DNA of 64,000 nucleotides from Planococcus salinus (GCF_003719725.1 NZ_RIAX01000002.1:1-64000); one strand, 5' to 3'. Positions 1 through 8,385 are shown, counted from the stretch's first letter. Made by a program: numbers and translations. The notes: a model not told the origin generated them from the letters alone.

Positions 1-82
1 GTTAGTTTTGAACTCTAACTTTTGGGGTGCACCACCAATCCTCCTTTGCTCTCTTTTATTTTATTTCTTCTTGTATGCTGTT

Positions 83-853
83 CTAATCCACCATTCTGTC
101 GCTTCCGAAAAAGTTTCGGAACATCTGGACGGTTGTCTCACGATTCATTGCAGAAATGGAAGTCGTCAATGGGATCCCTTTCGGACAGGATTCCACACAG
201 TTTTGCGCCATGCCGCATTGTTGGATTCCCCCTTCCCCCATCAACAAATTCAAGCGTTCATCTTTATTCATGGCGCCTGTCGGATGCGCATTCATCAAAC
301 GCACAATGGAAATCGGAGCCGCTCCGATGAAAGAGCTTTTATCATTGACGTTCGGACATACTTCCAGGCAAACCCCGCAAGTCATGCATTTGGATAATTC
401 ATAAGCCCATTGGCGTTTACGCTCGGGCATGCGCGGACCTTCCCCAAGATCATGAGTACCGTCAATCGGAATCCAGGCTTTCAGGTTTTTCAATGTATCG
501 AACATTCTGCTGCGATCTACAATCAAATCACGGACAACCGGGAACGTTTTCATCGGCTGCAGCCGGATGGGTTGTTCCAGCTGATCGACCAACGCTGTAC
601 AGGATTGGCGTGCTTTGCCATTGATGACCATGGAGCAGGCTCCGCACACTTCCTCCAGGCAGTTCATATCCCATGTGACGGGCGTCGTTTTTTTCCCTTC
701 CATATTGACCGGGTTGCGGCGGATTTCCATCAAAGCAGAAATGACATTCATGTTCATGCGATACGGCAATTCGAACTTCTCCCAATAGGGCTTTTCATCA
801 GTTTTATCTCTTCGTTCAATTTCAAAAATGACCGTCTTTGCTGCTTCCCCCAC
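83..853 (-). CDS. sdhB: Succinate dehydrogenase iron-sulfur subunit, isolated copy
   Basis: This 256-residue protein is the electron-transfer iron-sulfur subunit of succinate dehydrogenase/fumarate reductase. It would pass electrons between a flavoprotein subunit and a quinone at the inner face of the membrane. The cysteine pattern is complete: C65, C70, C73 and C85 for the 2Fe-2S cluster; C156, C159, C162 and C223 for the 4Fe-4S cluster; C166, C213 and C219 for the 3Fe-4S cluster. The start is GTG, preceded by AAAGGAG about 10 bases upstream. In Bacillales sdhB normally ends an sdhC-sdhA-sdhB operon, but here the upstream gene is a prenyltransferase and neither sdhC nor sdhA lies on its 5' side. 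A partner beyond the window edge cannot be excluded. A possible promoter (TTGAAT-17-TAGCAT) lies in the 138-base gap before it. Confidence 0.93.
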   Translation of the reverse strand: MGEAAKTVIFEIERRDKTDEKPYWEKFELPYRMNMNVISALMEIRRNPVNMEGKKTTPVTWDMNCLEEVCGACSMVINGKARQSCTALVDQLEQPIRLQPMKTFPVVRDLIVDRSRMFDTLKNLKAWIPIDGTHDLGEGPRMPERKRQWAYELSKCMTCGVCLEVCPNVNDKSSFIGAAPISIVRLMNAHPTGAMNKDERLNLLMGEGGIQQCGMAQNCVESCPKGIPLTTSISAMNRETTVQMFRNFFGSDRMVD

Positions 854-991
854 GATAAATCAGCTCCTTTCATTATCAATATATTGAACAATCCTCTGTA
901 TGAGCATGAATTCTTTGATAAATATTTTCCGATTTAATTTCATGCTATCATTTATTTTCAGATTATTCAAAACTATTTGCGATTAACTGCT

Positions 992-1897
992 TTAACCGAT
1001 CGCTATACTGATAGCGAACAGTAAGCCGAATACCCAGTGATGCCAAGCAGCCAATTTCATGGCTTGTTTCTCATCACACCGCGGTGCGTCTCCCCGCAGT
1101 TTCCAACGCAACCGCAGAGCAATCGGCAATGCCAGAATAGCGATAACCGCTATCCATCCTACAATTCCCATAACTAGTACGCCAGCTGTCCAAATGTATG
1201 GCAAAGCCAGCAGCAGCCCGAGAATCTGCATCGCTTTCGGGCGGCCGAGCGCAATAGGAACTGTACAGCGGAACCCTTTATCTTTTTCCATGTCCCTGAT
1301 ATTATTCACCAAAATCATGGAAGCGATAAGCGCGGCATATGGAACAGCAATCGCCACTACTTGCCAACTGAAGTTCCCACCTTCCACAACGAATGATAAA
1401 CTCGTCACCACAAAACCAAGGAAAATCGCTGCCACCATTTCACCGGCACCAATTGAAGCCAGGGAAGGCTTCCCTGCTGAATAATAGATTCCGGCGACAA
1501 TGCTGACGGCTCCAATGAGCAATATCCAGTAACTGCTCCGTGAAGCAAGCCAGGTTCCCAATCCTCCCGCAACTACAAGCAGCCCAGCTGCTGCTATTGG
1601 CAATTGGGAAAAAAGCGGCTGCCTGGAAAAGCCGGTGCGCTCTGTTCTTACCCACTTTTCAGCATCCTGCCCATGAAGAAAGTCGAAATAATCATTGAAA
1701 ATATTGACCGCCATCTGTACAAGCAGGGCAGCAGCCAAAAATACGAAGAAAACCAGGATATCGACCGATCCCTTTTGTGCAGCAAATGCAGCTCCCGCCA
1801 CTGCCGGACTGATGGAGCCCGATAATGTCAATGGCCGGATGAGTGTGAGCCAGGAATAGCGGTAAGTATAACCAGCAAATTCAGCTGAGATATTCAT
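992..1897 (-). CDS. UbiA family prenyltransferase, MenA-like
   Basis: This is an integral membrane prenyltransferase of the UbiA superfamily, 301 residues, with about eight hydrophobic segments. The first aspartate-rich motif is at residues 65-78 (NIFNDYFD then GQD) and the second is at 198-207 (NNIRDMEKDK); in this family they bind the magnesium-diphosphate of the prenyl donor. Length and motifs fit 1,4-dihydroxy-2-naphthoate polyprenyltransferase (MenA), the step that makes demethylmenaquinone. I leave the symbol empty because a second menA may sit elsewhere in the genome and other UbiA branches look similar. It lies 44 bases downstream of a CopD-like gene on the same strand, and both probably share the FNR-type promoter upstream. 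Its position next to sdhB suggests quinone-linked respiration under changed oxygen supply. Confidence 0.85.
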   Translation of the reverse strand: MNISAEFAGYTYRYSWLTLIRPLTLSGSISPAVAGAAFAAQKGSVDILVFFVFLAAALLVQMAVNIFNDYFDFLHGQDAEKWVRTERTGFSRQPLFSQLPIAAAGLLVVAGGLGTWLASRSSYWILLIGAVSIVAGIYYSAGKPSLASIGAGEMVAAIFLGFVVTSLSFVVEGGNFSWQVVAIAVPYAALIASMILVNNIRDMEKDKGFRCTVPIALGRPKAMQILGLLLALPYIWTAGVLVMGIVGWIAVIAILALPIALRLRWKLRGDAPRCDEKQAMKLAAWHHWVFGLLFAISIAIG

Positions 1898-1941
1898 GTG
1901 ATCAACTCCCTATTTCCAAAATGCATTTCCATCTTAATCTG

Positions 1942-2439
1942 CTAAAATGACAGCATAATAGCGACTAACCCGAGAAACCCCAGCACTTCGACTCCTGACA
2001 CGATCGCCACGCTTCTCATGGCATTTTTCAAAAGCCGTGGGTATCCGTTCTCCGCCATTCTCCACAAGGTTTGGTGCGTCAAAACTTTCATCGAAAATCG
2101 ATAACTGACGAAGACACCCCAGAGAAGAGTGAGCACTCCCACCGTAAACGCCATCAGCAAGTTATGGCCGTAGGCAGAATGAAACATACTGTCCAATTGC
2201 CGTACCGGCCCCAAAACAGTACCAAGCAGAACGCCGGTCACAATCACACCCGAACCGACTAAAGTAAACAAATGATGGACCCCTTGCATCAAGCTGATAA
2301 GAAATCTCTGACGGCTTATATAATCCAGCTTCTCCGCGGCTGGAAAAACGCCCCATCCGACAAACAAAATACCGCCCACCCAGGTGATCCCCAGCAGAAT
2401 ATGGACGCTTAAGACGATTTGATGAACAATCCAGAACAT
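1942..2439 (-). CDS. CopD-like four-helix membrane protein, possible haem or copper binder
   Basis: The protein has 165 residues and about four transmembrane segments. The N-terminal helix carries HQIVLSVHILLGITWVGG, and further histidines lie at the edges of helices (HH at 54-55, H87, H90). This arrangement resembles the CopD/DUF2269-like group of small membrane proteins, some of which bind haem or copper; I infer this from layout only. It is the first gene of a probable operon with the UbiA prenyltransferase and perhaps sdhB. A -10 (TATACT) and a TTGAT-N4-ATCAA box centred at -41.5 lie upstream, so expression is probably controlled by a Crp/Fnr-family activator. It could instead be a small membrane anchor for a redox enzyme. 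Confidence 0.7.
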   Translation of the reverse strand: MFWIVHQIVLSVHILLGITWVGGILFVGWGVFPAAEKLDYISRQRFLISLMQGVHHLFTLVGSGVIVTGVLLGTVLGPVRQLDSMFHSAYGHNLLMAFTVGVLTLLWGVFVSYRFSMKVLTHQTLWRMAENGYPRLLKNAMRSVAIVSGVEVLGFLGLVAIMLSF

Positions 2440-2501
2440 CCCTATCCCTTCCTTCTACAATTTTTTAATAAATATGCAACATCACTTGCAGCTTCACTTT
2501 C

Positions 2502-2543
2502 AGTATACGATTGTAAAAGAGTCCGTCCCTTGATGCATATCAA
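2502..2543 (-). promoter_or_regulatory. FNR-type class II promoter for the CopD-like/UbiA operon
   Basis: On the minus strand a TATACT -10 hexamer occupies 2507-2502. The perfect dyad TTGATGCATATCAA lies at 2530-2543. If transcription starts six bases past the -10 (2495), the dyad centre is at -41.5, the class II position of FNR/CRP activators. TTGAT-N4-ATCAA is the classical FNR/ANR consensus; that a Bacillales regulator uses it here is inference. Confidence 0.72.
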
Positions 2544-2649
2544 TTCTCGGTCCATACAAAAAATTTTTCAGAGAAGATAACATGTATCCCACCCGATAAG
2601 TTGATTGGAACTGCTGATTGCATGCATGTTATTTCACTTTTATTGGAAC

Positions 2650-2691
2650 TTGATGTATATCAAGGTTTCATGGGCTTTTTGCATGTAAACT
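2650..2691 (+). promoter_or_regulatory. FNR-type class II promoter for the CxC protein/OsmC-globin operon
   Basis: The dyad TTGATGTATATCAA lies at 2650-2663 and a -10-like TAAACT at 2686-2691. With a start at 2698 the dyad is again centred at -41.5. It mirrors the minus-strand promoter, and the two dyads are 120 bases apart. Confidence 0.72.
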
Positions 2692-2730
2692 GAGTACAAA
2701 GAAGAACAAACTATGCGAGGAGGAGTCAAG

Positions 2731-2937
2731 ATGAATACTCAAAAACCGCTGACTTGCAGTTGCTTCAGTGAAGTGGACCGGATGATTGATGAAGGATTGG
2801 GAAATGGAAGCATTAATCCGAAATATACCGAAGTGCACTTGAAATTGAAGGAAAAGCAGGAAGGGTTAAAACTTTTGAATCTACAGGCTGAATCCGAAGA
2901 AGAAATGGATACGAACCCATTCTCTCTTCGCAGCTGA
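2731..2937 (+). CDS. Small CxC-containing hypothetical protein
   Basis: I do not recognise this 68-residue protein. The ATG at 2731 is chosen because AGGAGG lies at 2719-2724; an in-frame start at 2713 would place that ribosome binding site inside the gene. A CSCF motif near residue 10 is followed by a mostly helical, charged sequence ending in an acidic stretch. It precedes the OsmC-globin gene by 58 bases under the same FNR-type promoter, so a role in a redox or hypoxia response is likely. The two cysteines could bind metal or form a disulfide, but nothing else in the sequence supports a specific function. Confidence 0.72.
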   Translation: MNTQKPLTCSCFSEVDRMIDEGLGNGSINPKYTEVHLKLKEKQEGLKLLNLQAESEEEMDTNPFSLRS

Positions 2938-2995
2938 AGTGAAATCCTACTAAGAACATCTTCGGGGAAAGCCGAAAAAAGGAGAGGAACGTCCA

Positions 2996-3790
2996 ATGGA
3001 AGATCTGGTATTCAGAACTCAAGTCCAATGGAGCGGTACCGGCAATGAAGGAGAAGGACAGCTGACAATCGGCGAAGAAGTGCTGCCCTGTTCAAGCCCT
3101 GAAAACATGGGAGGGAAAGGCGTTGGGGTGAGTCCGGAAGAGCTGCTGATCGGGTCTGTTTCAAGCTGCTACAGCGGAACATTGTTTACACTGCTGACAA
3201 AAATCGGCCTGCCAGTCGACCGGATTAACATTTCTGCTGAAGGCTTTGTCTCAGATTATCCGGTCAAAACGAAATTCAGCCAGCTGATTTTGCACCCGAC
3301 GATTATCGGTGGTGATTCTTCCAAGCAAAGCGACTACGAAGAAGCAGCTGCAAAAGCGCGCATCTTCTGCTTCATTGGAAAAGCCATAGAAGGCAATGTG
3401 GATTATCGAGTCGGCACTGTGCATGTAAAAGAGCTGTTAGTGAGACAGGGAAAAATAGACGAACTGGTGGAGAAATTTTATCAAAAATTGATGGAACAAC
3501 CTTACTTCAGCTCCATGTTCGCTGAGCGGAATGTCAGCGTCGAAACGTTAAAAGAACGCCAGAAGCAGTTCATTTCAAAATTGGCAAACGAAAACGCACC
3601 GGACAAAAACCACAGCGACATCGAACAAATGAAAAAAAGACACCCTTTCTCCACCACACCGGAAAGAGCAGAAATCTGGTTGAATTTGATGGAAGAAACA
3701 ATGACAGAAATCCAATTGCCGCAGGCCACCATAGAATTGCTTGTCGGCAAGATGAACCGGTTGATGAAACCTTTACTGAATGAATCTTGA
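2996..3790 (+). CDS. OsmC-family peroxiredoxin fused to a truncated haemoglobin
   Basis: This 264-residue protein has two parts. Residues 1-150 form an OsmC/Ohr-type domain with the two family cysteines at C58 (in SVSSCYSGTL) and C125 (in RIFCFIGKA), which in known members reduce organic peroxides. Residues 153-260 resemble a group II/III truncated globin: an FY pair at the start of the B helix (161-162), YF at 170-171, the proximal-histidine motif MKKRHPF with H216, and W228 in the following helix. This pattern matches trHbO-type globins from memory. The fusion would couple haem-bound oxygen, NO or peroxide chemistry to a thiol peroxidase in the cytoplasm. The upstream FNR-type box fits induction at low oxygen. 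The start has GGAGAGG upstream. The globin call rests on motif reading, not a profile search. Confidence 0.82.
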   Translation: MEDLVFRTQVQWSGTGNEGEGQLTIGEEVLPCSSPENMGGKGVGVSPEELLIGSVSSCYSGTLFTLLTKIGLPVDRINISAEGFVSDYPVKTKFSQLILHPTIIGGDSSKQSDYEEAAAKARIFCFIGKAIEGNVDYRVGTVHVKELLVRQGKIDELVEKFYQKLMEQPYFSSMFAERNVSVETLKERQKQFISKLANENAPDKNHSDIEQMKKRHPFSTTPERAEIWLNLMEETMTEIQLPQATIELLVGKMNRLMKPLLNES

Positions 3791-3807
3791 ATAGAAATCC
3801 ATCAAAA

Positions 3808-3840
3808 AAGCGCCGTTTCCTTTGCCGGAAAGCAGCGCTT
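3808..3840. terminator. Bidirectional hairpin between convergent genes
   Basis: The outer arms AAGCGC and GCGCTT and the inner arms TTTCC and GGAAA form a stem. A-rich sequence on the left and TTATTTT on the right suit termination of both converging genes. Confidence 0.7.
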
Positions 3841-3866
3841 ATTTTCATAGGATATGATTGCTCTTT

Positions 3867-4394
3867 TCAATTTTCTTTTCCTTCTACGCCATCCAAAGCT
3901 TCTTTGGAGGTGTAATTTCCTTTTTCGATGACCGATAAAGTACCGTCTCCCTCCAGGACCACTGCCTCCACTTGTTCATAAGAGGCCATTCCTTCTTTCC
4001 GGACAGCCCCATTTAAATCATCCATCCCCAGACGGTTCCGTTTCATAATATTTTCATTGAATTTGCCGTCTACGTATAAGAACTGTGGAGTCGCCTTAAT
4101 CAGTTTCGCAAAAACTGTGGAGTGGACTTCCAGCTTTGAGATGATGAACTGAAAGAAAATCAGGAGGAATAACAGCAAAGCGCCATCGGCAAAAGTAATG
4201 CTTCTTGTCAGTAAAATGCTCGCAAAAGCGGCTCCGAGGGCTACTGAAATGATAAAATCGAAAATGTTCACTTTTGCCAAAGAACGTTTGCCGGATATTC
4301 GCAGCAGGACAATAAGGAATGGGTATATAAGCAAAGTCATCAGAAAAATTCGGATGAGCTTGTTCCAGTTGTCGAAAATAACCAGATCAAACAT
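3867..4394 (-). CDS. DUF421 (YetF-like) membrane protein
   Basis: The protein has about 175 residues when started at the ATG at 4394, which has AAGGAG upstream; the longer frame lacks such a site. It has three N-terminal transmembrane helices (about residues 12-95), the family signature LRISGKRSLAK near residue 30, and a cytoplasmic C-terminal domain containing FLYVDGKFNENIMKRNRLGMDDL. This is the DUF421 family (YetF, YkjA and relatives in Bacillus), known mainly from sporulating Firmicutes and of unclear biochemical role. It is somewhat shorter than typical members at the C-terminus. It stands alone between two terminators. Confidence 0.88.
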   Translation of the reverse strand: MFDLVIFDNWNKLIRIFLMTLLIYPFLIVLLRISGKRSLAKVNIFDFIISVALGAAFASILLTRSITFADGALLLFLLIFFQFIISKLEVHSTVFAKLIKATPQFLYVDGKFNENIMKRNRLGMDDLNGAVRKEGMASYEQVEAVVLEGDGTLSVIEKGNYTSKEALDGVEGKEN

Positions 4395-4496
4395 GATATC
4401 GCTCCTTCCGACAGCATTTGCTGTATGGAATACCCGGAATAAATCCGTCATAAACGCTTGTTTCGATTAACCCACGGATGTCTTATACATATAAAA

Positions 4497-4531
4497 GCGG
4501 CTCTTTTCGCCGAAAGCGAAAAGGAGGCCGC
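4497..4531 (-). terminator. Terminator of the class III aminotransferase gene
   Basis: The stem is formed by GCGGC/GCCGC outside and CTTTTCGC/GCGAAAAG inside, followed on the minus strand by a T run. It lies 69 bases past the aminotransferase stop. Confidence 0.72.
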
Positions 4532-4599
4532 ATTTTGAAATGGGAAAATCACTTGAAATTACTGGATTTGATGAACCATACTGCCTGAGGTTAAAAAGA

Positions 4600-5943
4600 T
4601 CAACTTTTGACACTCAACTCCTGTGCCACTTCAGAAATCGCCTCACGCAATTTTTCCAACAGTGTCTTTACCTCTTCTTCCTTGATCACCAAAGGAGGTG
4701 AAAAACAAATGATGTCCGTTCCTTCGTAGGCCACAGCCCTGCAGATGACTCCCCGCTGATGCAATGCTTCAATCACTTTTCCGGCAACTTTCAACTCCGG
4801 TGAAAACCGCTTGTTCGCGGATGGGTCTTCCATCAGTTCAACAGCGCCAAGAAGACCGACTCCTCGGACGTCCCCGATAATCTGAAGATCGGCTTTCAAC
4901 TTCTTGAACCCTTCAAGAAGCAATTCGCCCATCTTCCGTGAATTTTCCACAAGCCCTTCTTTTTCGATGATCTCAATATTTTTCAGCGCTACAGCGGCAG
5001 CCGTGGGATGGCCACTGTATGTGAAACCGTGGAATAACGTGCCCATTGATTTTTCTTTCAATACACCATGGATCTGGTCGGATACAATAACGCCACCCAG
5101 CGGGAAATAACCGCTCGTCACGCCTTTGGCAAATGTCATCATATCCGGCTGTACGCCTGAGTGTTCCAGGCCGAACATGGTTCCGGTCCGCCCGAATCCA
5201 GTAATGACTTCGTCTGCGATAAATACGATGCCATAGTCATCGCATAGCTTACGGATTTCCTGGAAATAATCGCTCGGCGGCACCAGAACACCCCCTGCTC
5301 CCTGAATCGGTTCTGCGATAAATGCCGCAATCGTTTCGGGTCCTTCCGCTTCGATCACTTCACGGATCGACTTGATGGAACCCTGTGTCCCTTCCCAGTA
5401 AGGAGTGGCCGCATGGACAAAGCCGCTTTGCAGCTGGCCTGCCATATCCCAGAATTCCGGAATCCCGGTGGCGCTCGTGGCACCTGCGGCGACTCCGTGA
5501 TAGCCCCGTTTCAAAGAGACAATTTTGTTGCGTTCCGGCTGTCCCTGGATTCTCCAGTAATGGCGCACCAGTTTAAAAGCTGAGTCATTGGACTCCGAAC
5601 CGCCGGAAGTGAAAAAAATCGCATTCAAATTGGATGGTGCCAAATCCGCAATCTTTTTTGCCAATTGTATGGTAGGTTCATGGCTGAATGTGGAGAACGC
5701 AGAACTGAATGCCAGTTGATCCATCTGCTGTCTGGCTGCTTCCCCCAATTCTTTTCTGCCATGGCCGATGTTCACGTTCCATAAGGAAGACATGGCATCA
5801 ATGTACTTTTTTCCATTTTTATCCGTTAAATAAATCCCTTCCCCTTTCTCAAAAATCACTTTTGCCCCTTTTTCCTGCTGATCTCTGATGGAAGATGTCG
5901 GGTGGATAAAATGTTTTTTATCCCATTCGATTAATTGATCCAT
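4600..5943 (-). CDS. Class III PLP-dependent aminotransferase
   Basis: This 447-residue fold-type I enzyme belongs to the class III (omega) aminotransferases. Visible landmarks are the N-terminal substrate loop with SSLWNVNIGHG, the PLP phosphate-binding segment FFTSGGSESNDSA, the cofactor-contacting FIADEVITGFGRTG, and the Schiff-base lysine in TFAKGVTSGYFPLGG. Such enzymes move an omega-amino group from amines, beta-alanine, taurine or similar compounds to pyruvate or 2-oxoglutarate; the substrate cannot be read from sequence. The ATG follows GGAGG. It is 91 bases downstream of the amidohydrolase gene on the same strand, which suggests they act together in degrading a nitrogenous compound. 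Confidence 0.9.
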   Translation of the reverse strand: MDQLIEWDKKHFIHPTSSIRDQQEKGAKVIFEKGEGIYLTDKNGKKYIDAMSSLWNVNIGHGRKELGEAARQQMDQLAFSSAFSTFSHEPTIQLAKKIADLAPSNLNAIFFTSGGSESNDSAFKLVRHYWRIQGQPERNKIVSLKRGYHGVAAGATSATGIPEFWDMAGQLQSGFVHAATPYWEGTQGSIKSIREVIEAEGPETIAAFIAEPIQGAGGVLVPPSDYFQEIRKLCDDYGIVFIADEVITGFGRTGTMFGLEHSGVQPDMMTFAKGVTSGYFPLGGVIVSDQIHGVLKEKSMGTLFHGFTYSGHPTAAAVALKNIEIIEKEGLVENSRKMGELLLEGFKKLKADLQIIGDVRGVGLLGAVELMEDPSANKRFSPELKVAGKVIEALHQRGVICRAVAYEGTDIICFSPPLVIKEEEVKTLLEKLREAISEVAQELSVKS

Positions 5944-6034
5944 GTGAACGCCTCCTGTTTTCTAATGTTATTCCCAGTCATTCAGGATGGAAATCAGCAA
6001 CTTTCACCTCCTGTAATTTTGAACGAAGAAAGCA

Positions 6035-7708
6035 TTATTGTTTATTCTGAATTTCCATATGATCTTGTCCACTATTAAGCGATGGAACATCCTGCTCTCT
6101 GGAATAAACCACTTTGCCTCCCAGATATGTTTTTTCAATTTGGATATCCACCAGTTGCTCAATATCGATTTCAAACGGATCTTCAGCCATAACTATAAGA
6201 TCCGCTTTTGCAGACGGCCGGATAGAACCAAGTGATTGTTCTTCGAGTGAGCTGAATGCTGCGTCAACGGTATATGCTTTTATGGCGTCATATAAAGAAA
6301 CATTTTGTTTTGTGTCCAATGTTTGGTCGGAAATGGTTTTGCGCGTCACTGCCGCATAAATTCCTGTCCATGGATTTCCGCCAGTCACCGGCAAGTCCGA
6401 ATTTCCCGGAGCCACTATGCCATGGTCTTTGAAGGATTTATGAGGATAAACTCTTTCCACCCGTTCTGGACCAAGATTCGCGAGGTAACTGTCACCGATA
6501 TGATACAGAAACCCGATCGAAGATCCTGCTACTAACTCTAATTTTTTCATCCTTTGCAGATGCTCGGTTGTCGGAAGAGCACAGTGCTCAATTCGATTTC
6601 TCATTGAAGTAATATCCTTTTTTTTATTTGCCTTTTCAAATGATTGGATTGCCACTTCAATGGCTCTTTCTCCAATGCCATGAATAGCTACACGAAGATC
6701 TGCCAATAAGGCCTTTTCCATTAACGGGGCAATCTCTTCAACGTCATAATAGAGGATTCCCCGCGATTGGCTTCCCTCGAAAGGTTCAGAAAGAGCTGCC
6801 GTGCGGCCACCTATACCTCCGTCAAGCATAAATTTCATGCCTTGGATTTTGATCATATCGTTTCCAAACCCACTTTTTATCCCCAACGAAAGAACTTCAT
6901 CCAAAAGGCCTGACCATTCATTCTGACTGACTGCCCAGTACCAGGGCCTTACTCTGACATTCAATTCATTATTGCTGAGAAGTTCCTGATATACTTCCAT
7001 ATCCGATTTCTGTGTCGACATATCGTGGACAGTCGTAATTCCCCACTTGGCAAAATCATTTTGAGCAAGTTGCATCCCTTTCAGGATATCATTGAATGTT
7101 AGTTCAGGAAGTGCTACCAGGCCCTGCGCTTTTTCCTGGAGCAACCCTGTGATTTCCCCTGTTTGGGAATCTTTTTCAATATGGCCGCCACTGGGGTCTT
7201 GAGTTTCTTCTGTGATTCCACTCAGTTCCAAAGCTTTTGAGTTGACTACAGCCATGTGAGTGCAGGTCCTAGTCAAAACAACAGGGTGGTTCGGTGCGAC
7301 TTTGTCCAAGTCCCATCGTGTAGGATTTCTTTTCTCCGCTAATTTACTGTCATCCCATCCCCAACCTTTGATCCATTCACTGTCTGGAGTATCCTTCGCC
7401 GCTTCTTCCACTTTTTTCAGAATTTCGTCAATTGAAGGGGTATTTTCAGTACGACAATCAATTTGCAATAAATTCAAACCATACATTGTGGGATGAATAT
7501 GACTTTCTATAAAACCAGGCATCACCGTTTGCCCTTTCAAATCAATAACTTCTGTTGAGCTTCCTTTCAATTCCAATGCATCTTTTGTCTTTCCTACAAA
7601 TACAATCGTGTCATTTTTAACTGCAATTGAGGTGGCTCTCGGCTTTTCCTCATCCATCGTAATTATATTTCCATTGATCAATAGTAAATCTGCCAAATTA
7701 TTGCCCAT
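6035..7708 (-). CDS. YtcJ-like metal-dependent amidohydrolase
   Basis: A 557-residue member of the amidohydrolase superfamily, YtcJ/DUF amidohydro_3 branch. The N-terminal beta-sandwich part (LLINGNIITMDE) leads into the metal motif VMPGFIESHIHP near residue 70. Later histidine motifs are VAIHGIGERAIE and RIEHCALPT, and the metal-liganding aspartate region is GNSDLPVTGGNPWTG. The C-terminal part closes the sandwich with IRPSAKADLIVMAEDPF. Members hydrolyse amide or related bonds with one or two zinc ions; the substrate is unknown. It has no signal peptide, so it should be cytoplasmic. It is one of four minus-strand genes with an aminotransferase, a MaoC-like hydratase and an NCS1 permease. 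Confidence 0.9.
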   Translation of the reverse strand: MGNNLADLLLINGNIITMDEEKPRATSIAVKNDTIVFVGKTKDALELKGSSTEVIDLKGQTVMPGFIESHIHPTMYGLNLLQIDCRTENTPSIDEILKKVEEAAKDTPDSEWIKGWGWDDSKLAEKRNPTRWDLDKVAPNHPVVLTRTCTHMAVVNSKALELSGITEETQDPSGGHIEKDSQTGEITGLLQEKAQGLVALPELTFNDILKGMQLAQNDFAKWGITTVHDMSTQKSDMEVYQELLSNNELNVRVRPWYWAVSQNEWSGLLDEVLSLGIKSGFGNDMIKIQGMKFMLDGGIGGRTAALSEPFEGSQSRGILYYDVEEIAPLMEKALLADLRVAIHGIGERAIEVAIQSFEKANKKKDITSMRNRIEHCALPTTEHLQRMKKLELVAGSSIGFLYHIGDSYLANLGPERVERVYPHKSFKDHGIVAPGNSDLPVTGGNPWTGIYAAVTRKTISDQTLDTKQNVSLYDAIKAYTVDAAFSSLEEQSLGSIRPSAKADLIVMAEDPFEIDIEQLVDIQIEKTYLGGKVVYSREQDVPSLNSGQDHMEIQNKQ

Positions 7709-7876
7709 AAGTAATTGTCCTCTCTTTTCATATGAATTGCTTGCCGCGGACCGGCGAGTGGAAACAAATCGTCCTGACCAACTTTTTCACCCCCCCGTTT
7801 GTCAAGTGCTCTCGGTTAAGGATAGATGTATGTATCTGATTGCTGTCTTTTTAGCGACTGAGCACTTTCTGTCCAA

Positions 7877-8251
7877 TTAAAGAATCACTCCCGAAAAACT
7901 ACCTTTCAACACTTCTTTCCCATGTTGGTTGTGGCACAGAAAAGCTGCTGTAATGCGTGTTCTTTTCTTCTGTTTTTCGAATTGCTCAATGACAGCTTCG
8001 CATTTAATCGTATCTCCTGTAAAGACAGGCCTAAAAAATTCGAAATCCATATGGCGTGCGAGTACGCTGTAATCACCTCCGATTTTTGTCGGCAGTGTAG
8101 CGGTTAACAACCCTTGCACGACGAGCCTTCCCTGTTCGTCCGGGACCAGATGATGAATCCCTTCGTCGCCTGACACTTTCGTGAACAACTCAACATCTTT
8201 TGTAGTAAAGGTCCGTTCAAAACTAATCTTATCGCCTACCAGCAATGACAA
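7877..8251 (-). CDS. MaoC-like hot-dog hydratase
   Basis: The 124-residue protein is a single hot-dog domain of the MaoC/(R)-specific enoyl hydratase type. The segment FTKVSGDEGIHHLVPD at about residues 23-38 corresponds to the catalytic D...H loop (SGDxNPIH in well-known members), with the consensus NP replaced by EG. The start is TTG with GGAGGA upstream. Known relatives hydrate 2-enoyl-CoA or act in fatty-acid related steps. It lies between the amidohydrolase (168 bases downstream) and the permease gene, but a terminator at 8386-8425 separates it from the permease, so it probably has its own promoter. Confidence 0.82.
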   Translation of the reverse strand: MSLLVGDKISFERTFTTKDVELFTKVSGDEGIHHLVPDEQGRLVVQGLLTATLPTKIGGDYSVLARHMDFEFFRPVFTGDTIKCEAVIEQFEKQKKRTRITAAFLCHNQHGKEVLKGSFSGVIL

Positions 8252-8385
8252 TTCTATTCCTCCGATCTGTTTGATGTCACTTAAAACATACGCGTTATCC
8301 CGTAAATTTCTTATTTAGCTGTTGCTTCAAACCCAGTATTTGTTCACTCTTCATGAAAAACATCAGGATGAACAGCACAAAAAAA

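Noticed and set aside
876-887. TCAATATATTGA palindrome before sdhB as a third FNR site
   Set aside because: It has the halves in the wrong order for TTGAT-N4-ATCAA and no -10 at the right distance.
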